A DNA stretch of 26,395 nt from Oscillospiraceae bacterium (GTDB lineage Bacteria > Bacillota > Clostridia > Oscillospirales > Oscillospiraceae). The DNA lies in contig CAJGCI010000009.1 of assembly GCA_904501855.1 (NCBI GenBank), positions 1 to 26,395 on the forward strand, written 5' to 3'. Positions 15,751 through 22,437 of this stretch are shown piece by piece. The notes beneath the pieces were generated by a model that saw nothing but the letters and a program-made list of their open reading frames with translations, was not told the origin of the DNA and ran no database searches. Position 1 is the first letter of the stretch; the number at the start of each line of letters is the position of its first letter. Both the position numbers and the translations under genes were made by a program.

Positions 15751-15775
15751 GTAGACACAGACTCGCAATGATTTC

Positions 15776-15819
15776 AATGAGTGATTATGGTATAATATCA
15801 CCGTAATCACTCATTTTTT
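15776..15819 (+). terminator. Terminator after the sigma-like gene, with a promoter in its loop
   Basis: A 12-bp perfect stem, AATGAGTGATTA/TAATCACTCATT, extended by GG/CC, with a 10-nt loop (15791-15800) and six T. The loop begins with TATAAT. Confidence 0.85.
15788..15796 (+). promoter_or_regulatory. Extended -10 promoter element inside the terminator loop
   Basis: TGGTATAAT is an extended -10 (TGn plus perfect TATAAT). No good -35 is visible. It would start the lipoprotein-sortase transcript near 15803, about 40 nt before the lipoprotein ATG. Confidence 0.5.
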
Positions 15820-15844
15820 GCATTAAGCGGAAGGAGGATGTGAT

Positions 15845-16504
15845 ATGAAGCGTCTGTTTATTTACGGTCTGATTCTGACGATGCTCGCACTCTGTCTGGC
15901 GGGGTGCAGCCGAAACGGTTCGGACTTTTCTTATGTATCCGATGATACGGTCTGGGAAAACGGACAGGAGCCATCCGAGACTGCTACTTCGAAACCGACC
16001 AAAAAGGCAAAAAAGGAGAAAAACACGACAGTATCCCAGGCGCCGGAAGCCAACGAAGATGAAACTGTAAGGAAAAACGATGATGTCACCATCGTGGAAG
16101 GACCACAGGACGGTTCTGCCAGAACCACTATCGAAACACAGTTCTATTCCGTTTCTGTTCCCAAAGGATGGGAGGGGATTTATACTTACGAACTGGATTA
16201 TCAGCCGCAGGGTGGATACTTTCTGGCATTTTATGAATTGAAGGATCACCAGTCTTTTGGAGGCGGCACCGTAATGACCATCGGTCTCTATCCGGAGGGA
16301 GAGGACTTTTCCTATCTGCCGGATTACAAGCAGTATGGAACGCTGACAACACCGGACGGTTCCTATTCCATCGTGATCCTGTATCCCACGGATTTTCAAT
16401 ACACTACCGAAAATGCGTCCGTCTATGAAAAGATGACGGATCAGATTCCGGAAGTACTGGACTCGATAAAGGCATCTGACGGAAGCACGATCCGAAAAGC
16501 ATAA
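15845..16504 (+). CDS. Lipoprotein of unknown function, 219 aa
   Basis: The signal peptide (KR start, hydrophobic 4-17) ends in a clean lipobox LAGC with Cys21, so it should be lipid-anchored outside the membrane. Residues 22-90 are a charged, Thr/Lys-rich linker (TSKPTKKAKKEK). A compact C-terminal domain from about 95 (IETQFYSVSVPKGWEG through MTDQIPEVLDSIKAS) has the pattern of small all-beta exported domains; the F/YSVSVPKGW segment recurs in many clostridial lipoproteins of unknown role. AGGAGG lies 7 nt before the ATG. The gene sits 25 bp before the sortase, with no terminator between, so the two are probably co-expressed. Confidence 0.85.
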   Translation: MKRLFIYGLILTMLALCLAGCSRNGSDFSYVSDDTVWENGQEPSETATSKPTKKAKKEKNTTVSQAPEANEDETVRKNDDVTIVEGPQDGSARTTIETQFYSVSVPKGWEGIYTYELDYQPQGGYFLAFYELKDHQSFGGGTVMTIGLYPEGEDFSYLPDYKQYGTLTTPDGSYSIVILYPTDFQYTTENASVYEKMTDQIPEVLDSIKASDGSTIRKA

Positions 16505-16529
16505 TTTCCGAAAAGGAGACAGTACGGAG

Positions 16530-17303
16530 TTGAGTAAAACCTGGAACAGAATCCTGATCATTGTATGTACGCTGATCTTTCTGGTCAGCGGAGGAATGAT
16601 CCTGCGGTACTTTATCTCCAGCTGGCAGACAGAACAGCAGTATAATCAGCTTGCACAGCAGGTCCATAAGACGGAGAAAGAAACGGGAATCGAAAACGGA
16701 ACCTCAGAAAAAGAAATCCTCCCACAATACCAGAAACTGTTCACACAGAATTCTGATCTGGTGGGATGGATATCCATCAAGGGAACAGACATCGATTATC
16801 CGGTGGTACAGGCAGAAGATAATGAACTGTACCTTCATCGCACGTTTGGCGGGAACGAAAACGCCCATGGGTGTATTTTCGCCGACGCTTCCTGCAGTGT
16901 CACGAAACCATCCGACAATATTATCCTCTACGGCCATCATATGAAGGATGGTTCCATGTTCGCCATGCTGGACCAGTATAAAAAAGAATCCTTCTGGCAG
17001 GAACATCCTGTAATCTGCTTTGACACTTTGTACCGGCAGGGGAGTTATGAAGTGATGGCGGTATTTACCGAGTCGGTAAATACCGGTGACACGGCGGAAT
17101 TCCGCTACTATGATTTCACGGACGCGGAAAATGAGAAGGAGTTTCAGGATTTTGTCCACGGGTGCATCGAACGTTCCATCTACACCACTGGAGTGTGGGC
17201 AGAACCGGGAGATGAACTTCTGACGCTGTCGACATGTGAATACACGAAAAGCAACGGACGGATGGTAGTCGTAGCAAGAAAGATCTTGGAAGACGAGGCG
17301 TGA
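16530..17303 (+). CDS. srtB: Class B sortase
   Basis: A 257-aa membrane-anchored transpeptidase that would join a surface protein to peptidoglycan or another acceptor. The N-terminal membrane helix spans 8-27. The sortase beta-barrel has NSDLVGWISIKGTDIDYPVV (75-94), typical of class B, with catalytic His136 in ILYGHHM, Cys236 in LSTCEY and Arg244 in NGRMVVVAR. The extra N-terminal helix and the FRYYDFTD insert also fit class B. The start is TTG 16530; AAGGAG lies 11 nt upstream, which is long, and GGAG abuts the codon. I see no protein with a C-terminal sorting signal in the window, so the substrate must be elsewhere. Confidence 0.93.
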   Translation: MSKTWNRILIIVCTLIFLVSGGMILRYFISSWQTEQQYNQLAQQVHKTEKETGIENGTSEKEILPQYQKLFTQNSDLVGWISIKGTDIDYPVVQAEDNELYLHRTFGGNENAHGCIFADASCSVTKPSDNIILYGHHMKDGSMFAMLDQYKKESFWQEHPVICFDTLYRQGSYEVMAVFTESVNTGDTAEFRYYDFTDAENEKEFQDFVHGCIERSIYTTGVWAEPGDELLTLSTCEYTKSNGRMVVVARKILEDEA

Positions 17304-17319
17304 AAAAACAACATTGATC

Positions 17320-17364
17320 AAAACCGGAACTTTTACCATGAGGTTCCGGTTTCTGACTTTTTTG
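17320..17364 (+). terminator. Terminator after the sortase gene
   Basis: A 10-bp perfect stem, AAACCGGAAC/GTTCCGGTTT, with a 12-nt loop; six T follow after a 5-nt gap, so it may be less efficient than others here. Confidence 0.7.
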
Positions 17365-17399
17365 TCGGGATATCATGGGGCATTTAGTGGTAAAGTATC

Positions 17400-17428
17400 T
17401 TGCAAACAGGCAGGTTCTCTAATATAAT
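17400..17428 (+). promoter_or_regulatory. Promoter of the Wzz / phosphatase / kinase operon
   Basis: TTGCAA (17400-17405), a 17-bp spacer and a perfect TATAAT (17423-17428). The leader is about 63 nt and has an imperfect GC-rich hairpin at about 17449-17471. Confidence 0.7.
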
Positions 17429-17497
17429 GTAAAAGCAATATTATGTCATCCGTTCCCGACCCCGGAAACGGAGCAATACTGGAATGAGGTATTCGTT

Positions 17498-18235
17498 TTG
17501 GAAAATAATATCAACAACACTGAAGAAACCGTAGAGATCGACTTAGGTGAATTATTCCATGTGATCTGGTCCAAGATCTGGATCATTATCGCTGTGACAG
17601 TGGTGTGTGCCGCTATCATAGGCAATGTCACCTATTTCCTCATCGATCCCACATATACGGCATCTTCTACCGTATATCTGCTTCCCCGCGAAGGTGAGGC
17701 TATGTCACAGGTCGAGATGCAGATCGGAACACAGATGACCAATGACGCAGCAAAACTGGCAAAGTCCAAATCCGTCATTGAGCCGGTGCTGAAAGATCTG
17801 AAACTTCAGATGGATTATGAGGAGTTGGCCAAGAAAGTCTCCGTGGATAACCCCACGGATACCCGACTGATCGATATCAGTGTCAGAGATGCCGATCCGC
17901 AGATGGCTGCGGATATCAGCAATGCGCTGGCAGACTCTCTTTGCGAGCAGGTCGCGACCATTATGAAGACCGACCGACCCACCATTGCAGAGCGTGCGGT
18001 TGCTCCGGATAAACCGTCGGCACCCAGCATGAAGAAGAATGTCGTTATTGCAGCGCTTCTGGGCCTTTTCGCCACCATGGCAGTCATCGTGATCCAGTAC
18101 ATCCTGGATGATTCCATTAAGACGGCAGAAGACGTGGAGAAATATCTGCAGCTGAATACACTGGCATCGATTCCTCTGGAATTTTCCGATGACTCTGAGA
18201 CTAAAACCCGCAAAAAGATCAGAAAGAAGAAATGA
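17498..18235 (+). CDS. Wzz/YveK-type chain-length regulator and BY-kinase modulator
   Basis: A 245-aa membrane protein of the Wzz family (CapA, CpsC and YwqC types). Helix 1 lies at about 24-48 (WSKIWIIIAVTVVCAAIIG) and helix 2 at about 180-200 (VVIAALLGLFATMAVIVIQYI). The external loop carries coiled-coil stretches. Before helix 2 is the Pro-rich AVAPDKPSAPSMKKN, the family hallmark. The cytoplasmic C-terminus is short and basic (KKIRKKK) and would activate the kinase two genes downstream. It starts at TTG 17498 with GAGG 8 nt upstream. The stop overlaps the phosphatase start (ATGA), so translation is coupled. Confidence 0.9.
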   Translation: MENNINNTEETVEIDLGELFHVIWSKIWIIIAVTVVCAAIIGNVTYFLIDPTYTASSTVYLLPREGEAMSQVEMQIGTQMTNDAAKLAKSKSVIEPVLKDLKLQMDYEELAKKVSVDNPTDTRLIDISVRDADPQMAADISNALADSLCEQVATIMKTDRPTIAERAVAPDKPSAPSMKKNVVIAALLGLFATMAVIVIQYILDDSIKTAEDVEKYLQLNTLASIPLEFSDDSETKTRKKIRKKK

Positions 18236-18963
18236 GCGGCATGCAGATACAGGGTTTGACGGATATGCACTGCCATCTGCTTCCTTATGTGGATGACGGC
18301 GCAGAAAATCTGAAGGAATCCCACGCGTTGCTCACCAGTCAATGGGAGCAGGGTGTGGAAACCGTGTTTCTGACGGTCCATCTCCGGCGGAAGATGTTTG
18401 AAACACCGCAGGCGGAAGTGGAAAAACAGTTTCACCGTCTGAAGGAGGAGTTCGCGGGCGAGGAGATCCCGGAACTGTTTTTAGGGCGGGAGAATCATTG
18501 TGACCGGCTGTTCCTCAGCTGTTTGGAGGAAAACCAGGTACAGACACTGGGCGGCAGTCCGTATGTGCTCATAGAGTTTCATGATCACAGTTCGGATGAC
18601 ATTCGGTTCTTTGTCCGTGAAGTGAAGAAGAGAGGGATGATCCCTGTGATCGCCCACTTTGAACGATATCCCGCAATTCACGCCCACCCGGAACTGGTGG
18701 ATGAACTGGTGGATCAGGGAGTATGGCTTCAAATGAACACCGAGGGAATCCTCGGTGAGGAAGGCAGAAAAATGAAAAAATTCTGCTGGACGATGCTTAA
18801 AGAGGAAAAAGTGAAACTGGTTGCTTCCGATGCTCATCACATGGGATTTCGGGAGCCGAATCTGGGAAAATGTGCGGATCTGCTTCAGAAAAAACTGCCC
18901 GGAGAACTGAGCCGGGAGATTCTGTTCCGGAATCCGGAGCATATCATAAATAGTATCCGATAA
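18232..18963 (+). CDS. PHP-family protein-tyrosine phosphatase (CpsB/YwqE type)
   Basis: A 243-aa metal-dependent phosphatase predicted to remove phosphate from the tyrosine cluster of the partner kinase. PHP motifs are visible: DMHCHLLPYVDDGA (D11, H13, H15), a glutamate in GRENHCD, VIAHFERYPA and SDAHHM, which together form the trinuclear metal site. The usual T-P-H-H/Y motif reads TVHL (48-51), keeping the metal-binding His but changing its neighbours. Overlap ATGA with the Wzz gene. Confidence 0.9.
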   Translation: MSGMQIQGLTDMHCHLLPYVDDGAENLKESHALLTSQWEQGVETVFLTVHLRRKMFETPQAEVEKQFHRLKEEFAGEEIPELFLGRENHCDRLFLSCLEENQVQTLGGSPYVLIEFHDHSSDDIRFFVREVKKRGMIPVIAHFERYPAIHAHPELVDELVDQGVWLQMNTEGILGEEGRKMKKFCWTMLKEEKVKLVASDAHHMGFREPNLGKCADLLQKKLPGELSREILFRNPEHIINSIR

Positions 18964-18981
18964 AAAATTAAGGTGGCATAT

Positions 18982-19677
18982 ATGGAACGTATTTCATTCA
19001 GCAATCAGGACATGTCCTATGCAGTTCGTGAAGAACTGAAGACACTTCGTACCAATATTCAGTTTTGCGGTGATGACAAAAGAGTTATTCTGGTGACCAG
19101 CTGTCTGGCGGGCGAGGGAAAATCCACTACGACACAGGAGCTTGCCCAGACTCTTTCCGAGATCGATAAGCGCGTACTGTATATCGATGCAGATCTTCGC
19201 AAGGAACGGGACGACAAAAGCGGCCTGGAAGGATCATTTGAATATGGCCTGACACATTATCTCATCGGACAGTGCACATCCAGGGATTGTATCTATTCTA
19301 CGGATGTTCGCGGACTGTATGCGGTCCCGTCCGGACAGGTGCCTCCCAACCCGTCTGAACTGCTTGCAAACGAACGGATGCAGGTGCTGATCAGTGAGAT
19401 GAAGGAAGTCTTTGACTATGTGATTATCGATACCGCTCCCCTCGGGATGGTGGTCGATGCAGCAGTACTGGCTCCCTATTGCGACGGGGTGATTCTTCTG
19501 ATAGAATCCGCTACCGTATCCTATCGGCTTGCACAGGATGTCGCGAAACAGTTGAAGAACACCCAATGCCCGATCCTCGGTGTTGTGCTCAATAAAGTGG
19601 CCCGCGGCAAGGGAAGCTATTACGGATATGGAAAGTATGGCAGATACGGTGCATACGGAGCTTACGGCGAAAGCTAA
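18982..19677 (+). CDS. Bacterial tyrosine kinase (BY-kinase, CpsD/YwqD type)
   Basis: A 231-aa P-loop kinase that autophosphorylates on C-terminal tyrosines. Walker A is SCLAGEGKSTTT (K47), Walker A' is VLYIDADLRK and Walker B is YVIIDTAPLG. The C-terminus GSYYGYGKYGRYGAYGAYGE carries seven tyrosines. The N-terminal YAVREELKTLRTNI matches the oligomerisation motif. ATG 18982 is preferred because AAGGTGG ends 5 nt before it; GTG 18973 lies inside that ribosome site. Together with the two upstream genes it forms the standard Wzz-phosphatase-kinase cassette, but no priming or other glycosyltransferase, flippase or polymerase gene follows, so it would act on glycan genes elsewhere or on other proteins. 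Confidence 0.93.
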   Translation: MERISFSNQDMSYAVREELKTLRTNIQFCGDDKRVILVTSCLAGEGKSTTTQELAQTLSEIDKRVLYIDADLRKERDDKSGLEGSFEYGLTHYLIGQCTSRDCIYSTDVRGLYAVPSGQVPPNPSELLANERMQVLISEMKEVFDYVIIDTAPLGMVVDAAVLAPYCDGVILLIESATVSYRLAQDVAKQLKNTQCPILGVVLNKVARGKGSYYGYGKYGRYGAYGAYGES

Positions 19678-19691
19678 ATCAAGAAAAAGAA

Positions 19692-19732
19692 AAAAGGTGA
19701 TTTCGAACATTGTTCGAAATCACCTTTTATTT
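19692..19732. terminator. Bidirectional terminator after the kinase
   Basis: A 17-bp perfect stem, AAAAGGTGATTTCGAAC with its complement at 19712-19728, and a 3-nt loop; A- and T-runs on both sides serve the kinase and the convergent GNAT gene. Confidence 0.9.
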
Positions 19733-19756
19733 TATCCTGTGATTCTGAGGGTGGAA

Positions 19757-20302
19757 TCAATAACGGTTCCGATCATCACCGGTCAGATCCCATTCCATGA
19801 ACAGATCCTGCTCTTCCGGCAATCCTTCCGGACGGAAAGGTCCGGAACCCGCATCAGTGAAATTCATCTGACGGAACACATGGATGGCAGGTTCATTTCC
19901 TTCCCACATGTTGCATCGTATCGCGGAATAGCCCATCTCGCGGGCCATTTCCCCTGCATACCGAAGAAGCGATTTCCCGCATCCCTTTCCGGAGAACTGA
20001 GGGCGTACACACAAAACCTGAAGAACGAGTATCTTTTCATCGGGAGAAGCGGTATTCCAGGAGATGTTTTTATATTCTTTCGGCTGCTTCTCCGTCAGGA
20101 TCATGCTGCCAATCAAACGTCCTTTTACTTCCGCGACATACAGTTCCTGCCTGTTATGGGCTCGATGTGAAATTTCCATGGTAGGGAAGACACCGAATTT
20201 CCAGTTGGAATATCCAGTCTGCTCCATTTCATGCATAAGCAGATCACGATATGACTGTGCGACAGCGTCGAGATCCTTTGCATCTGCAGGACGAATCCTC
20301 AT
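19757..20302 (-). CDS. GNAT-family N-acetyltransferase
   Basis: A 181-aa acetyl-CoA-dependent acetyltransferase of unknown acceptor. It opens with the family's IRPADAKDLDAVAQ. Strand 4 and motif A follow: VLQVLCVRPQFSGKGCGKSL, with the pyrophosphate-binding loop QFSGKGCG; the usual R/Q-x-x-G-x-G/A is met. Motif B follows with CNMWEGNEPAIHVFRQMNF. The ELYVAEVKGRLIGSMIL strands match. GAGAGGA lies about 10 nt before the ATG at 20302. The gene is monocistronic with its own promoter, directly downstream of the candidate sRNA terminator. Confidence 0.92.
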   Translation of the reverse strand: MRIRPADAKDLDAVAQSYRDLLMHEMEQTGYSNWKFGVFPTMEISHRAHNRQELYVAEVKGRLIGSMILTEKQPKEYKNISWNTASPDEKILVLQVLCVRPQFSGKGCGKSLLRYAGEMAREMGYSAIRCNMWEGNEPAIHVFRQMNFTDAGSGPFRPEGLPEEQDLFMEWDLTGDDRNRY

Positions 20303-20337
20303 TGTGGCGAAATCCTCTCTTCTTATTCAGTACCGTT

Positions 20338-20365
20338 ATTATACCATATGAAAAGGCGGGGACAA
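20338..20365 (-). promoter_or_regulatory. Promoter of the GNAT gene
   Basis: On the minus strand, TTGTCC (20360-20365), a 16-bp spacer and an extended -10, TGGTATAAT (TATAAT at 20338-20343). Confidence 0.6.
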
Positions 20366-20411
20366 CCAGAACTTTTGGCACCGCCGGAAAAAGGTGCTTT
20401 CGGTAAAAAGC

Positions 20412-20463
20412 AAAAAAAAAGACAGTTCCTTCAACCTGACATTTAACAGGAGCCTGAACTGTC
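20412..20463 (-). terminator. Terminator of the candidate sRNA
   Basis: An 8-bp stem, GACAGTTC/GAACTGTC, with an inner CCTG/CAGG stem, followed on the minus strand by nine T (20412-20420). The plus strand has no T run after the hairpin. Confidence 0.8.
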
Positions 20464-20499
20464 TTCAAGAAGACTATAATTGAGTCAACTTGTTTTTGT
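20412..20499 (-). ncRNA. Candidate small RNA, about 90 nt
   Basis: A complete transcription unit is visible on the minus strand with no coding frame inside: a strong promoter (20506-20534), a start near 20499, and a hairpin with nine T at 20412-20463. The RNA contains an inverted repeat, GTCTTC TT GAAGAC (20461-20474), whose 3' arm shares GAC with the terminator stem GACAGTTC/GAACTGTC, so the two hairpins exclude each other. That arrangement would suit attenuation or switching. It lies upstream of the GNAT gene on the same strand, so it could instead be a leader for GNAT, although GNAT has its own promoter. Confidence 0.5.
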
Positions 20500-20505
20500 G
20501 GCTTT

Positions 20506-20534
20506 AATATACCAGTAAAAATAAATGATTTCAA
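20506..20534 (-). promoter_or_regulatory. Promoter of the candidate sRNA
   Basis: On the minus strand, TTGAAA (20529-20534), a 17-bp spacer and an extended -10, TGGTATATT (TATATT at 20506-20511). Confidence 0.65.
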
Positions 20535-20813
20535 AAGTAGGTGAAAAAATCTACAAATTGGGCAAAATGTCACTAAAACAGATTTTTTCTCGCTGCAAGG
20601 CCCGAAAAGTTCAATTTAAAAAAGATGAATTTCTCCCAAAAAACGCGATTTTTCAGTCAAAAATATAAAAATTTACATAAAAAAATCACGAAATTTAATA
20701 TTTTTTTGTTTTCGTGATTTTGACCACAATATCTTGTGCTTTCGATGAAAAACCACCACAAAATTTAGTTTACATAATTTTCCACAAGGAAAAGAATCCT
20801 GAAAAAAGCAGAA
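20535..20813. other. AT-rich gene-free stretch
   Basis: Very AT-rich with many short A and T runs. Apart from the terminator at 20672-20721 I see no frame with a ribosome site and no clear operator. It may be a curved or low-complexity spacer. Confidence 0.5.
20672..20721 (-). terminator. Terminator downstream of the TetR-family gene
   Basis: A 12-bp stem, AAAATCACGAAA/TTTCGTGATTTT, with a T-rich minus-strand tail (TTTTTTTATG). It lies about 93 bp past the regulator's stop. Confidence 0.7.
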
Positions 20814-21380
20814 TTATTTCATCATGGCAGCCATCGCCGCCCGGCATGCGGCATCCAGCTGACGGGCCATTTCATCGATATCTTCTTTCATATCATTCTC
20901 CAGCCAGTTGCGGATGGCAGAAACACAGCCGCCGGAACAGTACTGGAAGATCTGTTCCAGTTTGGAGTCCGGAGCCTTCAGTCCGGCTCTCCGCCATTCG
21001 GTATAGGCTGTATTATTTGCCATGCGAACGATGCGCAGCAAGCTGTCGCTTTCACTGTTGACAGAAAAAATGATGCGGCAGATATCTGCGTTTCTCTTAA
21101 AGATCGTACAGCTCTGCCGTACCAGCTCTTCGATGGTATGATAGTGGAAGTGCTGTTCAAATGCCAGAGTCAGGTCTTTCAGGATCTCATCCTCCATTTC
21201 GTGGAGAATATCTTCCGGGGCACGGTAATGAGAATAAAATGTATTGCGGTTGATATTGGCTCTCCGGCAGAGTTCTGTCGGTGTGATCTTATTGATGGAT
21301 TTTTCTTCCATCAGAGAGAGAAGAGCATCTTTCAGAATCTTTTTTGTCAGCATGACGCGTTGATCGGTGGAGTTCGCCAT
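20814..21380 (-). CDS. TetR/AcrR-family transcriptional regulator
   Basis: A 188-aa regulator. The N-terminal HTH spans about 10-58: LTKKILKDALLSLMEEKSIN, then ITPTELCRRANINRNTFYSH, with the family signature NTFYSHY in the recognition helix. The C-terminal helical domain would bind a ligand and form the dimer; its end is Ala/Met-rich (AACRAAMAAMMK). GGAGG lies 6 nt before the ATG at 21380, which selects this start over an open frame 43 codons longer. A TTGTCGAACA box overlaps its own likely transcription start and four more copies lie 145-220 bp upstream, so I infer autoregulation and control of the divergent leader and membrane-thioesterase genes. Confidence 0.9.
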   Translation of the reverse strand: MANSTDQRVMLTKKILKDALLSLMEEKSINKITPTELCRRANINRNTFYSHYRAPEDILHEMEDEILKDLTLAFEQHFHYHTIEELVRQSCTIFKRNADICRIIFSVNSESDSLLRIVRMANNTAYTEWRRAGLKAPDSKLEQIFQYCSGGCVSAIRNWLENDMKEDIDEMARQLDAACRAAMAAMMK

Positions 21381-21416
21381 AATAACCTCCATGACAGAAA
21401 ATGTGTGATTTGTATT

Positions 21417-21440
21417 TTGTCGAACACTGTGTATAGTATA
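21417..21440 (-). promoter_or_regulatory. Probable promoter and operator of the TetR-family gene
   Basis: On the minus strand TATACT (21435-21440) is a plausible -10, though the -35 is weak. A TTGTCGAACA box (21417-21426, 9 of 10 match to the cluster upstream) lies at about the transcription start. Confidence 0.4.
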
Positions 21441-21523
21441 AACTACCTGTCGCGGAAAGAAAAGAACAGGGTAATAAAATGTGATGCAAAAACTGGTGAA
21501 CAGAGCCATAAAAAGATTGTTAA

Positions 21524-21597
21524 TTATCGAACAAAACAGGACAAGGTTGTTCGATAACGGTCTGTTTTATATCGAACTGACTGTTGATTATCGAACA
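21524..21597. repeat. Cluster of TTATCGAACA boxes (putative operators)
   Basis: Four copies in 74 bp. TTATCGAACA occurs exactly at 21524-21533 and 21588-21597, inverted exactly at 21548-21557, and as ATATCGAACT (8 of 10) at 21569-21578. The first two form an 11-bp inverted repeat with a 12-nt loop. A fifth copy (21417-21426) overlaps the TetR-gene promoter. A possible promoter TTGTTA (21600-21605) with TATATG (21624-21629) begins right after the cluster, so bound protein would block or recruit polymerase there. Confidence 0.6.
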
Positions 21598-21647
21598 GAT
21601 TGTTAGTAAAATTATTTTAGTTTTATATGCAATAACAGAATAAAAGA

Positions 21648-21917
21648 CTTGATTTTTACTGTCCCTGTGTTCAAAACAGCGGACGGGCATATCAAGAAAG
21701 CCATCAGTTGTGATATACTTAAACGGTCTTCTGCTCGATGAGAGGTGAGTCGGAGGACCGGGTTTGATACGTTTAACGGACGAACAAAGCGGATAACATG
21801 AGGGGTTTCTGCAGTAGTGTATCACAGTTGTCGCTGCCTGTCCTTTCAAGTAGAGGGGGAAAGACAGGCGGTTGCGGAATTCCTGGATCTAGCTACTTCA
21901 GGGATTCCGCATTTTTT
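21648..21917 (+). ncRNA. Structured leader RNA ending in a terminator (candidate riboswitch or attenuator)
   Basis: This 270-nt leader has no coding frame of its own and ends 16 nt before the membrane-protein start. Helices visible in order: CTTGAT/ATCAAG enclosing TGTCC/GGACG and CTGT/ACAG (21648-21696); an 11-bp closing stem TTGTGATATAC/GTGTATCACAG (21708-21718 with 21817-21827) around an inner helix CGGTCTTC/GAGGACCG (21724-21760) and a roughly 55-nt arm; CCTGTC-TTTC/GAAA-GACAGG (21837-21868); and a terminator (21873-21917). A closed multi-helix domain followed by a terminator just before a ribosome site is the layout of transcriptional riboswitches. I could not match TPP, FMN, SAM, lysine, glycine, purine, cobalamin, c-di-GMP, fluoride, ZTP, guanidine or T-box signatures. 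Confidence 0.55.
21873..21917 (+). terminator. Leader terminator before the membrane-protein gene
   Basis: TGCGGAAT and CCTG pair with CAGG and ATTCCGCA (12 bp with a 1x1 internal mismatch), with a 13-nt loop and six T. It ends 3 nt before GGAG of the next gene, so it would gate that gene's expression. Confidence 0.8.
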
Positions 21918-21933
21918 ATGGAGACAAGAGAGT

Positions 21934-22407
21934 ATGAGCAAGATATCGGAAAAGACAAAATACTCTTTGTTGCTGGCAATACTGGATTTTCTGCCGGTGA
22001 TGCTGTTTGGCGCTTCCTGGATCCGGATCCTTCACCGGGGAGGGGGAGTTCTTGCTGCAATCGGTATGGCGTTGATCTTTTTCGGCGGATTGAGCAAAGC
22101 GGTCTGGAAGATGAAGGTGGTCCGTACCGGAACGGAAGACCAAATACTTCAGAAACTGTTTCATATCTTCCTTCCAACTGGAGGAACACTGGCTATCATT
22201 GCAGCGATACGATGGTGCCTCTCTGCTCCCTGGCATATGATTGTTTCCCGGTCAATCTGGACTCTGCTGGCCGGTTTCCTGCTGGGTATGATCCTGATGG
22301 TACTCTGGGGAAGAGTACTGGATGACAGTCGAAGGAGCACATGGATCAAGGAACTGACAAATCTGATTGCACAGGCCTTTTTGCTCTGGTTTGTTATGAT
22401 ATATTGA
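21934..22407 (+). CDS. Five-helix membrane protein of unknown function
   Basis: A 157-aa hydrophobic protein not recognised. Helices lie at about 10-30, 37-57, 77-97, 104-127 and 143-157, with short charged loops (KMKVVRTGTEDQ, DDSRRSTWIKE). It has no clear transporter motif. ATG 21934 is chosen because it gives the charged MSKISEKTK start; GGAG at 21920-21923 is 10 nt away and AGAGAG closer. The gene is gated by the upstream leader terminator and is followed after 30 bp by the thioesterase-methyltransferase gene with no terminator between, so the two likely share a transcript and a physiological role. Confidence 0.75.
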   Translation: MSKISEKTKYSLLLAILDFLPVMLFGASWIRILHRGGGVLAAIGMALIFFGGLSKAVWKMKVVRTGTEDQILQKLFHIFLPTGGTLAIIAAIRWCLSAPWHMIVSRSIWTLLAGFLLGMILMVLWGRVLDDSRRSTWIKELTNLIAQAFLLWFVMIY

Positions 22408-22437
22408 TGAGTGAATGAGAAATAAAGGAGCGAAGAT

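Noticed and set aside
18375..18390. TVHL in place of the usual T-P-H-H/Y motif in the PHP phosphatase, considered as an inactive enzyme.
   Set aside because: The metal-binding histidine itself and all other PHP ligands are present, so loss of activity is not supported.
21708..21827. A known riboswitch class (SAM-I-like GATGAGAG and TPP-like GGATAA strings occur here).
   Set aside because: The strings are in the wrong order and context and none of the other conserved blocks of those aptamers is present.
21798..22325. A 175-codon plus-strand frame overlapping the leader terminator and the membrane-protein gene.
   Set aside because: It runs through the terminator hairpin and its protein has no hydrophobic pattern or motif; the overlapping 21934 frame is a clean membrane protein.
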